DNA from: CAZAQV01 sp964487255
GTDB taxonomy: Bacteria; Myxococcota_A; Polyangia; Polyangiales; CAZAQV01
DNA: 64,000 bases
Direction of reading: 5' to 3'
NCBI GenBank assembly: GCA_964487255.1
Contig: CAZAQV010000021.1
Span: 51,656-115,655, forward strand
How positions within the stretch are numbered: the stretch's first letter is position 1; each line of letters starts with the position of its first letter. The notes under the pieces were generated by a model, which searched no databases, was not told where the DNA came from, and saw only the letters and a program-made list of their open reading frames with translations. Shown in pieces: positions 53,651-62,196 of the stretch. The translations under genes and the position numbers were made by a program.

Positions 53651-54015
53651 GTGGTCCATCCATCGAAAGATTGTCTTCAACCATCTCCCTAGCGAATCTC
53701 ATGCCGCCGTGGCCGAAACGCAAAGAATGCACTCTTGGCGGACCACGCTCTATTCATACGCGCATAGGAGGTGGAGCGAATCGTGGTCCTATGGGTGGAT
53801 CATGCGTTTCGTGTGCAGATGCTGCGCCCGTTCTCCAAGTCGTGGACATCACAAGATAGAATACTTCGGCGTTGCGGCGTTCCCTCAACGGTGCTGGCGT
53901 GGCTGTGCATCGGTTGCGCGAGCATGCCTTGCACCAACCGCAAGTTCACTGGCCGCGCGCTGGCACGCGGCTTGCTCACCTCGGGTTCGACTTTTTCGAG
54001 AAGGAGAACGAAAAC
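53651..54015. other. Intergenic region at the left edge of the stress island
   Basis: 365 bp between the divergent dioxygenase and csbD genes. No coding potential seen; it holds the sigma-54 site listed below. No such site was found for the dioxygenase gene. Confidence 0.5.
53963..53978 (+). promoter_or_regulatory. Sigma-54 promoter of csbD-CBS operon
   Basis: TGGCACG-CGGC-TTGCT is a perfect match to the -24/-12 consensus. The predicted +1 (~53989) is about 27 nt before the csbD ATG, leaving room for its AAGGAG ribosome site. Confidence 0.8.
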
Positions 54016-54216
54016 ATGAACTGGCAAGATGTTAAAATCAACTGGAAGGATGTGAGCAAAGAAGCCCATGCGAAATGGGAGAAGCTCACGGATGATGACC
54101 TGCAAGCGATCGGGGGAAAGAAGAACGAGCTGATCAGTCGGCTACAAGAACGTTACGCAATGGACAAGACCAAGGCCGAAAGAGAAGCCGAAGACTTCGT
54201 CAAGACGCTGCATTAA
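54016..54216 (+). CDS. CsbD-family stress protein
   Basis: 66-residue CsbD/YjbJ-like protein: MNWQDVKINWKDVSKEAHAKW, then KLTDDDLQAIGGKKNELISRLQ and an acidic-basic helical tail. The family is general-stress induced and of unknown biochemical role. ATG 54016 chosen for its AAGGAG site and the family start MNW; the frame is open further upstream only by chance and contains the promoter. Followed after 106 bp by the CBS gene. Confidence 0.9.
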   Translation: MNWQDVKINWKDVSKEAHAKWEKLTDDDLQAIGGKKNELISRLQERYAMDKTKAEREAEDFVKTLH

Positions 54217-54322
54217 CGTCGTGCGAGGGCTTGGAGCAAACGTCCCTCACGTGGACTTGCTCCTGCCCAGCTCGCACTGAAACGTGAGGGCTTGGCCATG
54301 ACGAATAGAAGGAGTTGGTCGA

Positions 54323-55108
54323 ATGGAACTATTTACCCGACCCGTGCGTGAGATGATGGTAGCACCCGTTCATACGATTGGCGGTGCAGCCAAGCTCAAA
54401 GAGGCGCAAGCCCGCATGGCGAAGTTTTATATCTCAGCGCTTCCCGTCGTGGATGAAGCGCGCAAGCTGGTTGGCGTAATCAGCCGCACAGACCTACTCA
54501 AAGTAGGCCGAATGCGCGCCCTCAACGGGTTTCGCCGCAGGGCGTTGACCCTCCCTGACGCACGGGTCTCAGAGTTTATGACAAGCGAAGTACAGGTCGT
54601 GGGTCCCAACTTGCCCATTCATGAGGCGGCAAGTCGCATTACCCGCCAACACATCCACCGTCTCTATGTGAGCGAAGGCTACCGTCTTCTCGGTGTCGTG
54701 GGCACCGTTGAGTTATTAGGTGTCGTCGACGATGCGGCATTGCGAACACCACTCGAATCGATCTTGAACCGCGGGATCATCGTTGTTCAGGGCGACGATC
54801 CGCTATCGCTCGCCGTCGATCGGCTCGCTGCATCCGATGAGCACGCGCTGGTTGTCATGGAAGCCCACTGGCCAATTGGCTTGTTCACGCAAGCGGAGGC
54901 ATTCGCGGCTCGTGATGCGCATCCCGGTGACACGGTTGACATCTGGATGGATCCCAGTCTCGTCTGCCTCCCCGCTGCAATCCCAGCGTATCGGGCAGCA
55001 CATCAAGCGCGCGCGGTTCGCGCGCGTGCGGTGTTGGGTATCAATGGCAACGGAGTCCGAGGGATCGCAACCGGAATCGACTTTGCGAAGCTCGTGAAAC
55101 TACGGTAA
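54323..55108 (+). CDS. CBS-domain protein with two CBS pairs
   Basis: 261 residues with tandem CBS motifs: VREMMVAPVHTIGG...ISALPVVDEARKLVGVISRTDLL and VSEFMTSEVQVVG...HIHRLYVSEGYRLLGVVGTVELL, then two more degenerate ones (LESILNRGIIVVQGDDPL, IPAYRAAHQARAV). CBS pairs bind adenine nucleotides and act as energy sensors. Soluble, no fused effector domain. Ribosome site AAGGAG. Probably read from the csbD sigma-54 promoter; no separate one was found in the 106-bp gap. Confidence 0.9.
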   Translation: MELFTRPVREMMVAPVHTIGGAAKLKEAQARMAKFYISALPVVDEARKLVGVISRTDLLKVGRMRALNGFRRRALTLPDARVSEFMTSEVQVVGPNLPIHEAASRITRQHIHRLYVSEGYRLLGVVGTVELLGVVDDAALRTPLESILNRGIIVVQGDDPLSLAVDRLAASDEHALVVMEAHWPIGLFTQAEAFAARDAHPGDTVDIWMDPSLVCLPAAIPAYRAAHQARAVRARAVLGINGNGVRGIATGIDFAKLVKLR

Positions 55109-55460
55109 CAGTGCAAGCTACCGTTCACGGAGGCTGCGCAAACATCGCCGATTACGCGCAACCGTTTCGCACAGGGCCCGCGTTGTTGGCTAAGCGATGG
55201 TCACGTCAGAGCTCTACAGCACACTTGTCCACACCCTATCCTCAGGGACCTACTTCGGTCTTGGCACGGCACTTGCTCATTCTTCGCTTGGTCTGGCTTA
55301 CAAAACCGAAAGCGGGCATTGCGGCACACAAGGCTTCGACTGCTTGCCCGACTGCCGCCCCGGTCGTCAGACGTTTTTAGTGCAACCTCGAGGAGACACG
55401 TCCTCCTTTTGATCGGAGTTGCGATTCTGGTAGCTGTTCTTGCCTCCATGTTGTGGGTGA
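55109..55460. other. Intergenic region with orphan sigma-54 site
   Basis: 352 bp between the stop of the CBS gene and the stop of the minus-strand gene at 55461. It has a perfect sigma-54 promoter pointing right, but no clear gene behind it. A weak reading frame (TTG 55319 to 55534) would encode a single transmembrane helix (VLLLIGVAILVAVLASML) but lacks a good start. Confidence 0.5.
55262..55277 (+). promoter_or_regulatory. Perfect sigma-54 consensus with no obvious gene
   Basis: TGGCACG-GCAC-TTGCT matches the -24/-12 consensus completely. Predicted +1 is near 55288. Downstream lies only a weak small-membrane-protein frame, then antisense to the 55461-56033 gene; a small RNA or antisense transcript is possible. 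Confidence 0.6.
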
Positions 55461-56033
55461 CTACTGCAGGTCACGGGGAAGTTCGATTTGCCAACCTGGT
55501 TTACCATCCTCATCGAACGCTACTGTCGTTATGACCGCAATGAAGCGTCTCGCATCATCAAACCGAACGATCAAAGAACCAGGTCCTTGGGATGTGGTCC
55601 ACCACTCCTCCTGGCCGCCGAAACCACTTTCTGGGTTGTAAAAAGCAAAACCAAGCTTTTCAAACGCAGCACGGACCTGATCCTGATTCATCGTAGCCAG
55701 CCGCCTTCGCTCAAGGGACGCATTCGGTGCGAGAACCTGAATCGCGGTGAGCCGAAAACTCTCGTCAGCTGGAAAATCTAGCGCCAGCCCTTGTCGGTCA
55801 TAAATGGCACGCTGGTCTCCCGCCTCATCCCTCCAGAATAGAGTCGGTCTGCCGAGCGCCCGGCGAACCTGGGTCGGGGTCATTCCAAACCGCAGCAAGC
55901 CAACCCCTTTTCCAGGCTCGATCTCGCTTGGCTCAATTGATACCGGCATACTCATGCGCTGCCAGTTGAGAATATGCCGTTGCGGGGTTGTCTTCCTGTT
56001 CGTTCCCTCCCGATTCATTGCTTCCCTATTCAT
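55461..56033 (-). CDS. Hypothetical protein of the stress island
   Basis: 190 residues, cytosolic, family not recognised. The core (GVGLLRFGMTPTQVRRALGRPTLFWRDEAGDQRAIYDR...GLALDFPADESFRLTAIQVL) resembles SmpA/BamE-like or YmcE-type small alpha/beta folds only vaguely; the tail has EEWWTTSQGPGSLIVRFDD. The sigma-54 site 56091-56076 predicts +1 near 56065, so an ATG at 56033 (or 55949, MPVSIEPSE) is preferred to 56087. The first residues hold a short tandem repeat (MNREAMNREGTNR). Confidence 0.7.
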   Translation of the reverse strand: MNREAMNREGTNRKTTPQRHILNWQRMSMPVSIEPSEIEPGKGVGLLRFGMTPTQVRRALGRPTLFWRDEAGDQRAIYDRQGLALDFPADESFRLTAIQVLAPNASLERRRLATMNQDQVRAAFEKLGFAFYNPESGFGGQEEWWTTSQGPGSLIVRFDDARRFIAVITTVAFDEDGKPGWQIELPRDLQ

Positions 56034-56075
56034 TACTTCCCTGCCCTTCCCTGTTTCTCCACAAGCAACACAAGC

Positions 56076-56091
56076 TGCACGTTGCATGCCA
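56076..56091 (-). promoter_or_regulatory. Sigma-54 promoter of the 55461-56033 gene
   Basis: On the minus strand TGGCATG-CAAC-GTGCA: invariant GG and GC are correctly spaced, with two deviations from consensus. Predicted +1 near 56065. Confidence 0.6.
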
Positions 56092-56176
56092 GCTTTGATG
56101 GAAGGACATCACGGCGGTCGAGCTTTCGGGTGAGATGGTCTAGCCGTTCGAATGAAGCCTGCTGCGTGACTTTCCG

Positions 56177-56677
56177 CTACGCGGCATGCGAGGCATGCTG
56201 GTCCTGGCTTTGACGCAATCTGGCGCAAAATGCCGCCAGCTCTCGCCGATGTGCACCTTCTTGAACGTGTGACGCGGTGGCTCCAAAGGTTGGCCGATCT
56301 CTGCCACCACACAAAGCCAACATCTCCTGTAGCGCGGGCTCGGCACCTCGGCGGCGCATTGTACAAAAACAGGCAACCGAATGAAAATCTCGGGTGTGAA
56401 TCGAAAGATAAGTACGGATCGGTGACGATATCGACCCCATCCACACGGGTGTACCCACGATAACAAGGCTGTAGTCACTGGGGCTTCGTGTTGTTTGGAT
56501 AATGGGCGAACCCTTGGTTAGCGATTCGAATGCTGAAAGCAGATAGCCGGAGACACCCTTGTGGTTCTGTACACTGACAATCTCATCGAGATCAGCATCC
56601 AACTCTTCCGCGATTTCGTATGCGACACGGCGTGTTGTCCCTGTCCGTGAGTAAAACGTTACCAATGCCTTTTTCAT
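56177..56677 (-). CDS. Flavodoxin-family protein
   Basis: 166 residues with the FMN-binding phosphate loop FYSRTGTTRRVAYEIAEEL and later SLVIVGTPVWMGSISSPIRTYL, both hallmarks of long- or short-chain flavodoxins (WrbA/flavodoxin-like). It probably transfers electrons or acts as a quinone-stress protein. Start at ATG 56677, where AGGAG precedes; a GTG/ATG seven codons upstream is weaker. Read from the sigma-54 site 56769-56754. Confidence 0.88.
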   Translation of the reverse strand: MKKALVTFYSRTGTTRRVAYEIAEELDADLDEIVSVQNHKGVSGYLLSAFESLTKGSPIIQTTRSPSDYSLVIVGTPVWMGSISSPIRTYLSIHTRDFHSVACFCTMRRRGAEPALQEMLALCGGRDRPTFGATASHVQEGAHRRELAAFCARLRQSQDQHASHAA

Positions 56678-56753
56678 GTCCTCTGCTCCTGTCGCCATGT
56701 GCCCTCAGATCATGTGCGTGGTCTTCGACCCGCGCGACGCTGGCGAGAACCAA

Positions 56754-56769
56754 TGCAGGCCACATGCCA
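56754..56769 (-). promoter_or_regulatory. Sigma-54 promoter of flavodoxin gene
   Basis: Minus-strand TGGCATG-TGGC-CTGCA, with GG and GC at -24 and -12 correctly spaced; deviations are T for C in the -24 block and C for T in the -12 block. Predicted +1 ~56743, leader ~66 nt. Confidence 0.55.
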
Positions 56770-56992
56770 GAGAAACAAGCTGCTACCGGCGCAGGCAAGG
56801 GAAAAAACGCAATAGTTATTCCTCGTCTTTGGGCTTGGGAGCGACCTCGTCAAGACTGCAGTTCTCTCGCAAAGCGCAACTTCTTCATCCGCACCGCACA
56901 CGATGCGCGCGCTCTTCTACATGCTCCTTTGTCTCGTCATGCCCGGCTGCATTGCGACGGGTACGGCCGCATTTCACAGGCAGGGAAGGGCA

Positions 56993-57008
56993 TGGCACAG
57001 GACGTGCA
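56993..57008 (+). promoter_or_regulatory. Sigma-54 promoter of BON operon
   Basis: TGGCACA-GGAC-GTGCA, with GG/GC correctly spaced. Predicted +1 ~57019, 56 nt before the BON ATG. Almost the same sequence as the Hsp20 promoter (TGGCACA-AGGC-GTGCA). Confidence 0.7.
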
Positions 57009-57074
57009 CTGTTTGACCCCTATCGATGCAGCGCCGTGGATGAGCTTCTGCATAAATGAGGAGGAGTCGATCGT

Positions 57075-57743
57075 ATGAAGAAGAGGACAGATGCACAAAT
57101 ACAGCGGGCCGTCTTGAACGAGCTCAAGTGGGACACGCGCGTCGAAGAAAGCGAAATTGGAGTGTCGGTCAACGAGGGCGTGGTGACGCTCACCGGCACG
57201 GTGAGAAGTTGGGCGAAGTGCGTGGCAGCACAGGAAGCTGCACATCAAGTAGCTGGTGTTCTCGATGTCACCAACGACATTATGGTCAAAGCGCTGAACC
57301 TTTACGACCGAAGCGATACAGAGGTTGCTCACGCCGTACGCAACGCGCTCGAATGGAACGATTTTGTCCCCGACCACCGAATCACTTCAACCGTGTCGAA
57401 TGGCTGGATCACGCTTGACGGCGACGTAGATTTTTGGAACCAGCGCGAGGATGCCGAGCGAGCCGTCTCCAACTTATCTGCTGTACGTGGCGTCACCAAT
57501 AGGATTCGCATCTCGTCAAAAGTTCAAGTCAAAGGCGTACAAGAAGCGATCGAAAATGCCTTGGAGCGGCGGGCAGACCGCGAAACCAAGCGCATCAACC
57601 TCGAAGTTCACAATGGTCAAGTGAGTCTTTCTGGAATCGTTCGCTCATGGGCCGAACGACAAGCGATCGTGGGCGCCGTGCGCGGTACGGCTGGCGTCCT
57701 CGCCGTGGAAGATCGCCTTCGCATCACACCCACGGCGGCGTAG
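57075..57743 (+). CDS. Triple BON-domain protein
   Basis: 222 residues with three BON domains (about 5-70, 78-145 and 150-220): VSVNEGVVTLTGTVRSWAKCVAA..AAHQVAGVLDVTN, TVSNGWITLDGDVDFWNQREDA..AVSNLSAVRGVTN, EVHNGQVSLSGIVRSWAERQAI..AVRGTAGVLAVED. No signal peptide, so cytosolic, unlike periplasmic OsmY. BON domains associate with membranes or phospholipids and are stress induced. A strong GAGGAG site precedes the ATG. Followed 10 bp later by the small gene. Confidence 0.92.
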   Translation: MKKRTDAQIQRAVLNELKWDTRVEESEIGVSVNEGVVTLTGTVRSWAKCVAAQEAAHQVAGVLDVTNDIMVKALNLYDRSDTEVAHAVRNALEWNDFVPDHRITSTVSNGWITLDGDVDFWNQREDAERAVSNLSAVRGVTNRIRISSKVQVKGVQEAIENALERRADRETKRINLEVHNGQVSLSGIVRSWAERQAIVGAVRGTAGVLAVEDRLRITPTAA

Positions 57744-57753
57744 AGGAGCGACA

Positions 57754-58011
57754 ATGATGAACACGATTAACATCAGAAGGGTCTTCGAAATGCGGGGACG
57801 AGACGAGGAAGAGCTGGTACGCCGCATCGGCCACTTCCGAAGCACGGTGCGGGCACAACATGGTGCCATTCTGAACATCAAGATGAAGCGTGGAACCGGA
57901 ATGTCAGAGACGCATGCCTCAGTCCTCTACCAGATACCATTGAGTTCGATGCACCTGAAGATCGGTCAAGGAGAGCGCGACAATCCGAATTCGTTCTGGT
58001 TGCAGGATTGA
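57754..58011 (+). CDS. Small hypothetical protein, partner of BON gene
   Basis: 85 residues starting MMNTINIRRVFEMRGRDEEELVRRIGHFRS; no signal, Cys or known motif; central part basic and helical, C-terminus LHLKIGQGERDNPNSFWLQD-like and probably beta. The GAGGAG site overlaps the upstream stop, so translation is coupled to BON and expression depends on the same sigma-54 promoter. Confidence 0.7.
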   Translation: MMNTINIRRVFEMRGRDEEELVRRIGHFRSTVRAQHGAILNIKMKRGTGMSETHASVLYQIPLSSMHLKIGQGERDNPNSFWLQD

Positions 58012-58549
58012 CGAGTCGCTCCGCGCTAACCAGGTGATCGACAAACCGATTTCTGGCGAAGCACGCTACCCGTGCCAAGGTCCCACGCTCTTCAAAGAGA
58101 TGCGTGGGATCGGGAATTGTAACGAGTCTCTCGGGGCCAGCGATTCGCTCATATGCAATCTGGTTGAGTTGGAGGTCTTTCGCGTCAGCGCCACCGACTA
58201 TGAATCGGGGCGTCCCACCGCGACCATCAGGGCGGCGGCAGCTCCGGTGCCTGCGCCAAGGTAGCCGATCGGAAACTCGCGCGTCAGCTGGTACTTTCCC
58301 ATCCAGTCGGTGACAGCCGCGAGACGTTTCACAAGAAGCGGGATGGCAGAGCGCATGTGCGAACCGACGGCATCTACTTTCTCTTCTTCGTCCGTGAGCA
58401 GGTCAAAGAGCAGAGTTCCCAGCTTGTGACCTCTCAGTTCTTCAGCTACGAACCGATCGCCAGAACGCTTGCGGCTGATGGCGCCGCCATGCGCAAAAAT
58501 GATCAGCGCGCGCGACTCGGCAGGGACTGCGAGTTCACCGGTGCTCAGT
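58012..58549 (-). pseudogene. Remnant of alpha/beta hydrolase (dienelactone-hydrolase-like) gene
   Basis: Two pieces in different frames match one hydrolase. Piece 1 (58549 to a TAG at 58198) gives ELAVPAESRALIIFAHG, RFVAEELRGHKLGTLLFDLL, IPLLVKRLAAVTDW and FPIGYLGAGTGAAAAL. Piece 2 (about 58204-58012, other frame) gives IVGGADAKDLQLNQIA and VTIPDPTHLFEERGTLARVA. The expected ~50 residues between them are missing, the 5' end is cut by the hybrid kinase gene, and the nucleophile Ser of GASTG is replaced by Gly (GAGTG). Such hydrolases normally sit in stress islands of this kind. The 3' part runs into the 57754 gene. Confidence 0.78.
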
Positions 58550-61067
58550 TGAGGTGAAGCACCTCCGCGATAACCCGTGCGAAGTCCTCAAGGTCGAGCG
58601 GCTTTTGGACGAACACCGTGTCATCACTCGGTCGTTCCGAGAAAGCAGACATCAAGACGATCTTAATCCTTGGGTGCCGTTTGCGAAGCTCCCGTCCGAG
58701 ATCATTTCCCGAGGTGTGCGGCAGCAAGATATCGGAGACAACAAGGTCGATTCGCTGTTGACGCTCGGCCAGGTCGAGCGCTTCAGACGTCGTGGCTGCA
58801 CTCAAGGTAAGGTAACCTTCGTTTTCAAGAAACTCTCGAAGGTTTTCTCTTGCGGTCGCTTCATCGTCGACCACCATCACAACAGGCCGTTCGCGTTGTT
58901 GCGCGCTCTGCCCCGAGTTCCCTTCTTTCTTGTACTCGGTCGGGAGTGACGGAGCCGGTGGCGCGGAGACGCGCTCGACCTGCCGACTTGGCAGTAGCTT
59001 CTCCAACTGCTCGCAGAGTTCCGCTCGACCAAAAGGTTTCCGCAACAGGACCTGATCCTCGTCCCCGCTGTCCGCATCCGAAAAAAGCCCATGACTCGCT
59101 GACATGAGAAGCACGCGAAGTCTCGGATAACGCTGTTGGAGGAGTGCGGCGAGCCTGGTACCCAACATATCCGGGAGAACGACATCCGACATGAGTAGAT
59201 CCAGCTCGAGGTCATGCTGCGCGCACAGCTGCTGGGCCTCGATCGGCCCGTTGGCCTCGAGAACCTCAAGTCCCAACTCTTCGAGTTTATGACGAAGCGT
59301 CATACGGACGGTCGGTTCATCTTCGACCAAAAGGACCGTTCCGTCGAAGCGCACTTCGTGGTGAACGGAAGGTCGGCTCGACTCGGAAAGCTGTTTACAA
59401 ATCGGAAAAAGGATCACGAAACTTGTGCCCTGTCCGGGTGCGCTTTGCACTTCGATATGAGCACTCAGCTTCTTCACGATGGCAAAGACCGTAGACAGGC
59501 CAAGCCCCGTTCCTCTACCAGCTTCCTTCGTCGTAAAGAAGGGTTCGAAGATCCGTCTCTTCGTCGACTCATCCATCCCGGTGCCCGTGTCTCCTACCGT
59601 GAGGCGAACGTAGCTATGAGCTTGCCCGAGCCCGCGGTGGTTCACAGCCAGATCCGCGGCATCGATGATCTCCGTGCAAATCGACAGGTTACCCCCCTCG
59701 GGCATGGCGTCTTTGGCATTGGCCGCAAAGTTCATGAGAATTTGCTCTATTTCAACGGGGTCCGCCATGATCTGTGCGCCTCGTGCGTCGGTGTGGACAA
59801 GCACACGAACCTGTTCCGTGACAAGGCACTCAATGAGCCTCGCGCTTTTGCGGATGAGTGAATCGGCTTCGAGGGGCTCTGTCTGGACTCGCTTCTTACG
59901 CGCGAAAGTCATCAACTGATCGGCGAGCTTACCTCCGCGCCGGGCGGCCGATGCGGCTCGGTCGAGGTAATCAACCACCCGCTCGCGTGATAGCCCTTCG
60001 CGCCGCGCCAGGTTGACACAACCCAAAACAGCCTGCAGGACATTGCCAAAGTCATGCGCCACACCCGTCGCAAGGGCGCCGACGGCCTCGATTTTCTGTG
60101 CCTGGCGAAGTTCCTCTTCAAGCTTCCTCGATTCGCTCACATCGTGGGCAATGCCGATGTAGTGTCTAGAACCTTCACCCTGTTCGTGGGCAGCGATGAT
60201 CCGATCCTGAATCCAACACGTCTTTCCATCGGAGCGGACAATCCGATACTCCTCATCAAAAGGCGCACCGCGCAGTGCTCGACTGTGGGCGAGCGCAATG
60301 CGCTCTCGGTCATCTGGATGAACACCATCGAGCCACTTCGCGCGACGGGAAAGCAGGTCGTTTACGGGCTCTCCCCAGAGTTTTTCGTAAGCCGGACTAA
60401 CGTACAAAATGTGGTGATTTTCATCCATCGTATAGAAGACGTCTTCGCTCACATCAGCAATCGCGCTAAACCGCGCTTCCTCTTCACTAAGAGCGGCTTC
60501 GACTCTCTTTTTCTGAGTGTCGAGCGCACGCAACTCAGAGTAATCGATGAGCACAGACCGGCACTCGTCGCGCTCTCTGCCGCTGGAGGGAACTGCCGTC
60601 GAATCGATGCGAACAGTTCTCTCTTGTCCGACAGATCCGGAACGAGAACGCATGGTGAGCTCACAGGTCACTTTTAGGTGATTCTCGAAAACGGCTTGCA
60701 GATGGTGATAGAGAATATCGGCTTGCGACTCTTCCATAAACGAGGAGAACGACCGTCCGATGAGTTCCGCTCGATCCACTCCGAAAAGCGTCGTGGCGCT
60801 CCGGTTCGCCTCGCGAATCTTGCCGGATCGATCCAGTGTTAGGTAGCTAACAGGCGCCAGTTCATAGAGTTCGAAATAGCGGTCACGACTCGTTTGAAGA
60901 TCTTCATGTTGCATGTCTGGTTCCGCCCGAAAAACCTCGAGTTCATGTTCAAGCTTCTCAACATCCGGTTGGAGTTGTGGCTCAGATTCCCTCACGCATC
61001 GCTTGGATACGATCTGGGACTCGATGCGGTTTCGAACCTTGATTCTCTTTGAGGCTTCGTCCTTCAC
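58545..61067 (-). CDS. Soluble PAS hybrid histidine kinase with two receiver domains
   Basis: 840 residues from GTG 61067, preceded by a GGGGGA site. Order: coiled-coil lead (~1-60), PAS (~64-180), second PAS (~195-315, HHILYVSPAYEKLWGE...HPDDRERI), dimerisation helix with phospho-His338 in GVAHDFGNVLQAV, HATPase (~435-560, QILMNFAANAKDAMPEGG, DTGTGMDE, RGTGLGLSTVFAI), REC1 (phospho-Asp in LLMSDVVLPDMLG) and REC2 (LVVSDILLPHTSG). It has no transmembrane segment, so it senses an internal signal, perhaps redox or energy. It ends beside the hydrolase remnant. It is the only sensory kinase in the stress island. Confidence 0.93.
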   Translation of the reverse strand: MKDEASKRIKVRNRIESQIVSKRCVRESEPQLQPDVEKLEHELEVFRAEPDMQHEDLQTSRDRYFELYELAPVSYLTLDRSGKIREANRSATTLFGVDRAELIGRSFSSFMEESQADILYHHLQAVFENHLKVTCELTMRSRSGSVGQERTVRIDSTAVPSSGRERDECRSVLIDYSELRALDTQKKRVEAALSEEEARFSAIADVSEDVFYTMDENHHILYVSPAYEKLWGEPVNDLLSRRAKWLDGVHPDDRERIALAHSRALRGAPFDEEYRIVRSDGKTCWIQDRIIAAHEQGEGSRHYIGIAHDVSESRKLEEELRQAQKIEAVGALATGVAHDFGNVLQAVLGCVNLARREGLSRERVVDYLDRAASAARRGGKLADQLMTFARKKRVQTEPLEADSLIRKSARLIECLVTEQVRVLVHTDARGAQIMADPVEIEQILMNFAANAKDAMPEGGNLSICTEIIDAADLAVNHRGLGQAHSYVRLTVGDTGTGMDESTKRRIFEPFFTTKEAGRGTGLGLSTVFAIVKKLSAHIEVQSAPGQGTSFVILFPICKQLSESSRPSVHHEVRFDGTVLLVEDEPTVRMTLRHKLEELGLEVLEANGPIEAQQLCAQHDLELDLLMSDVVLPDMLGTRLAALLQQRYPRLRVLLMSASHGLFSDADSGDEDQVLLRKPFGRAELCEQLEKLLPSRQVERVSAPPAPSLPTEYKKEGNSGQSAQQRERPVVMVVDDEATARENLREFLENEGYLTLSAATTSEALDLAERQQRIDLVVSDILLPHTSGNDLGRELRKRHPRIKIVLMSAFSERPSDDTVFVQKPLDLEDFARVIAEVLHLN

Positions 61068-61412
61068 AAGTCCCCCCTTACCCGAAGATGTGTCTTCCAC
61101 GACAAGACTCGCGCCAACTGTTGGCGCGGTTCGGCATTGCAGAGCGGAGCGAACACGGTCACCGGGGCACCCACTTGCACTTAGTTGTCGTCCATAGATT
61201 GAGCACAGCAAAAAGGCTAAATTGGAGAGGCACGCTAAACTGTAGAAAGGCCATGGGCAACGCCGGCACGTACGCAATCGGTGTAAGAAATTCGTACTGG
61301 GTGTGATGGTTCAAGTTGGTTACTTCGCACATACCAAACGTTACCCAGAACGGATGTTTGAAAGAACAGGACCATCGCAAATCGCTACACGTCGTAGCGC
61401 AGGTCATGTGTC
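61068..61412. other. Intergenic region upstream of the hybrid kinase
   Basis: 345 bp between the kinase start and the 3' end of the HPF gene, both on the minus strand. The kinase promoter must be here or be shared with HPF. No sigma-54 site, ORF or repeat was found. Confidence 0.45.
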
Positions 61413-61697
61413 TCATGGTTGGAGACATGATGGCGCCGGTCGCTCAAAGAAAAGCGCAATGCTACGAAGGACCGCGCGGTAAGGGTCCGTTCCTTCAGCA
61501 GCCTGTTGTCTCACGCCCTGCGCTGTTGTCAGCCACGCCGTTACACTGAAACACGAACTCGACATCTGCTGGTCGAGGATGACTCTCCACTCGCACCCAC
61601 CGGGAACTGTGCTTCCAACGCTTTGGCATATGCGTCGGATATACTGGACGAGAGCTTCGTCCAACGGGACCCTTCTGAGGGTAATATCAATTTGCAT
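61413..61697 (-). CDS. HPF/RaiA-family ribosome hibernation factor (short form)
   Basis: 94 residues from ATG 61697 (AGTGAGG site): MQIDITLRRVPLDEALVQYIRRICQSVG...GCEWRVILDQQ...CFSVTAWLTTAQGVRQQAAEGTDPYRAVLRS. This has the beta-alpha-beta-beta-beta-alpha layout of the HPF/RaiA fold, which binds the 30S subunit in stationary phase. It is divergent in sequence, so the ribosome role is inferred. Read from the sigma-54 site 61760-61745. Confidence 0.72.
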   Translation of the reverse strand: MQIDITLRRVPLDEALVQYIRRICQSVGSTVPGGCEWRVILDQQMSSSCFSVTAWLTTAQGVRQQAAEGTDPYRAVLRSIALFFERPAPSCLQP

Positions 61698-61744
61698 GAG
61701 CCTCACTTTCTGAGTGGGTTTCACTCGTGAAGGCCTGGGCTCTA

Positions 61745-61760
61745 AGCAAGGTGCGATCCA
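61745..61760 (-). promoter_or_regulatory. Sigma-54 promoter of HPF gene
   Basis: Minus-strand TGGATCG-CACC-TTGCT: -12 block perfect, -24 GG present with correct spacing. Predicted +1 ~61734, leader ~37 nt. Confidence 0.65.
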
Positions 61761-61992
61761 ATCGCGATGCTGCAGGCGTCGAGACGTTCTTCAGCTGTGG
61801 AGCGCCTCTCGCTGAGCAAGAAGCTCGATCACGTGCAATCGGTTCGCCAATGAAACTATCTTTTACATTGCGAACCGTTCGGCTCAGCTATCCCAAGCTT
61901 ATCCACAGGGACTCACCAAAACCGGCGCAACAGGTGCACGAACGCAGGTGCGACAAGCGTCCACGCAATCGAGCGTGTCTATCGACGGACCT

Positions 61993-62196
61993 CTACCAGC
62001 CGGGCGGATCACTCGCAGGGAATGACTCCCAGCTCGCCTCGTCGACCCCATCCCAATTCGGAATCGAACGTCCCGGCCAGAAATCGACCTGTGAACCCTT
62101 GCGTCCATCCTTGGACTTGGGATCGCCCCCGCGCTGGGGTTTCGCAGCACTCTGATCGCTGGAGGCGCTGTTGTTCTTGATGCGTCGCGAGGTCAT
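61993..62196 (-). CDS. Small conserved-motif protein (SFPASDPPGW)
   Basis: 67 residues. A charged, Gln/Ser-rich first half precedes GVDEASWESFPASDPPGW, a C-terminal motif (DEASxESFPASDPPxW) seen in short bacterial proteins of unknown function often found near stress genes. ATG at 62196 has no clear ribosome site. No sigma-54 site with suitable spacing: a -12-like block at 62211-62226 would leave only about 5 nt of leader. Confidence 0.65.
   Translation of the reverse strand: MTSRRIKNNSASSDQSAAKPQRGGDPKSKDGRKGSQVDFWPGRSIPNWDGVDEASWESFPASDPPGW

Larger units (their letters stand above)
56678..57074. other. Divergent intergenic region with back-to-back sigma-54 sites
   Basis: 397 bp between the flavodoxin (minus) and BON (plus) genes. 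Both sigma-54 sites listed here lie within it, 224 bp apart, so shared activator sites between them are likely. No gene seen. Confidence 0.55.

Noticed and set aside
54244..54290. CCCTCACGT...ACGTGAGGG inverted repeat between csbD and the CBS gene
   Set aside because: Nine-bp arms are perfect but separated by 29 nt with no T-run, so it was not called a terminator.
55319..55534. Small membrane protein frame behind the orphan sigma-54 site
   Set aside because: TTG start, no ribosome site at a usable distance, and its 3' part is antisense to the 55461 gene. Left as a possibility only.
61899..61907. Perfect DnaA box TTATCCACA
   Set aside because: Single copy, with no cluster, A/T-rich unwinding element or dnaA/dnaN nearby, so not evidence of an origin.
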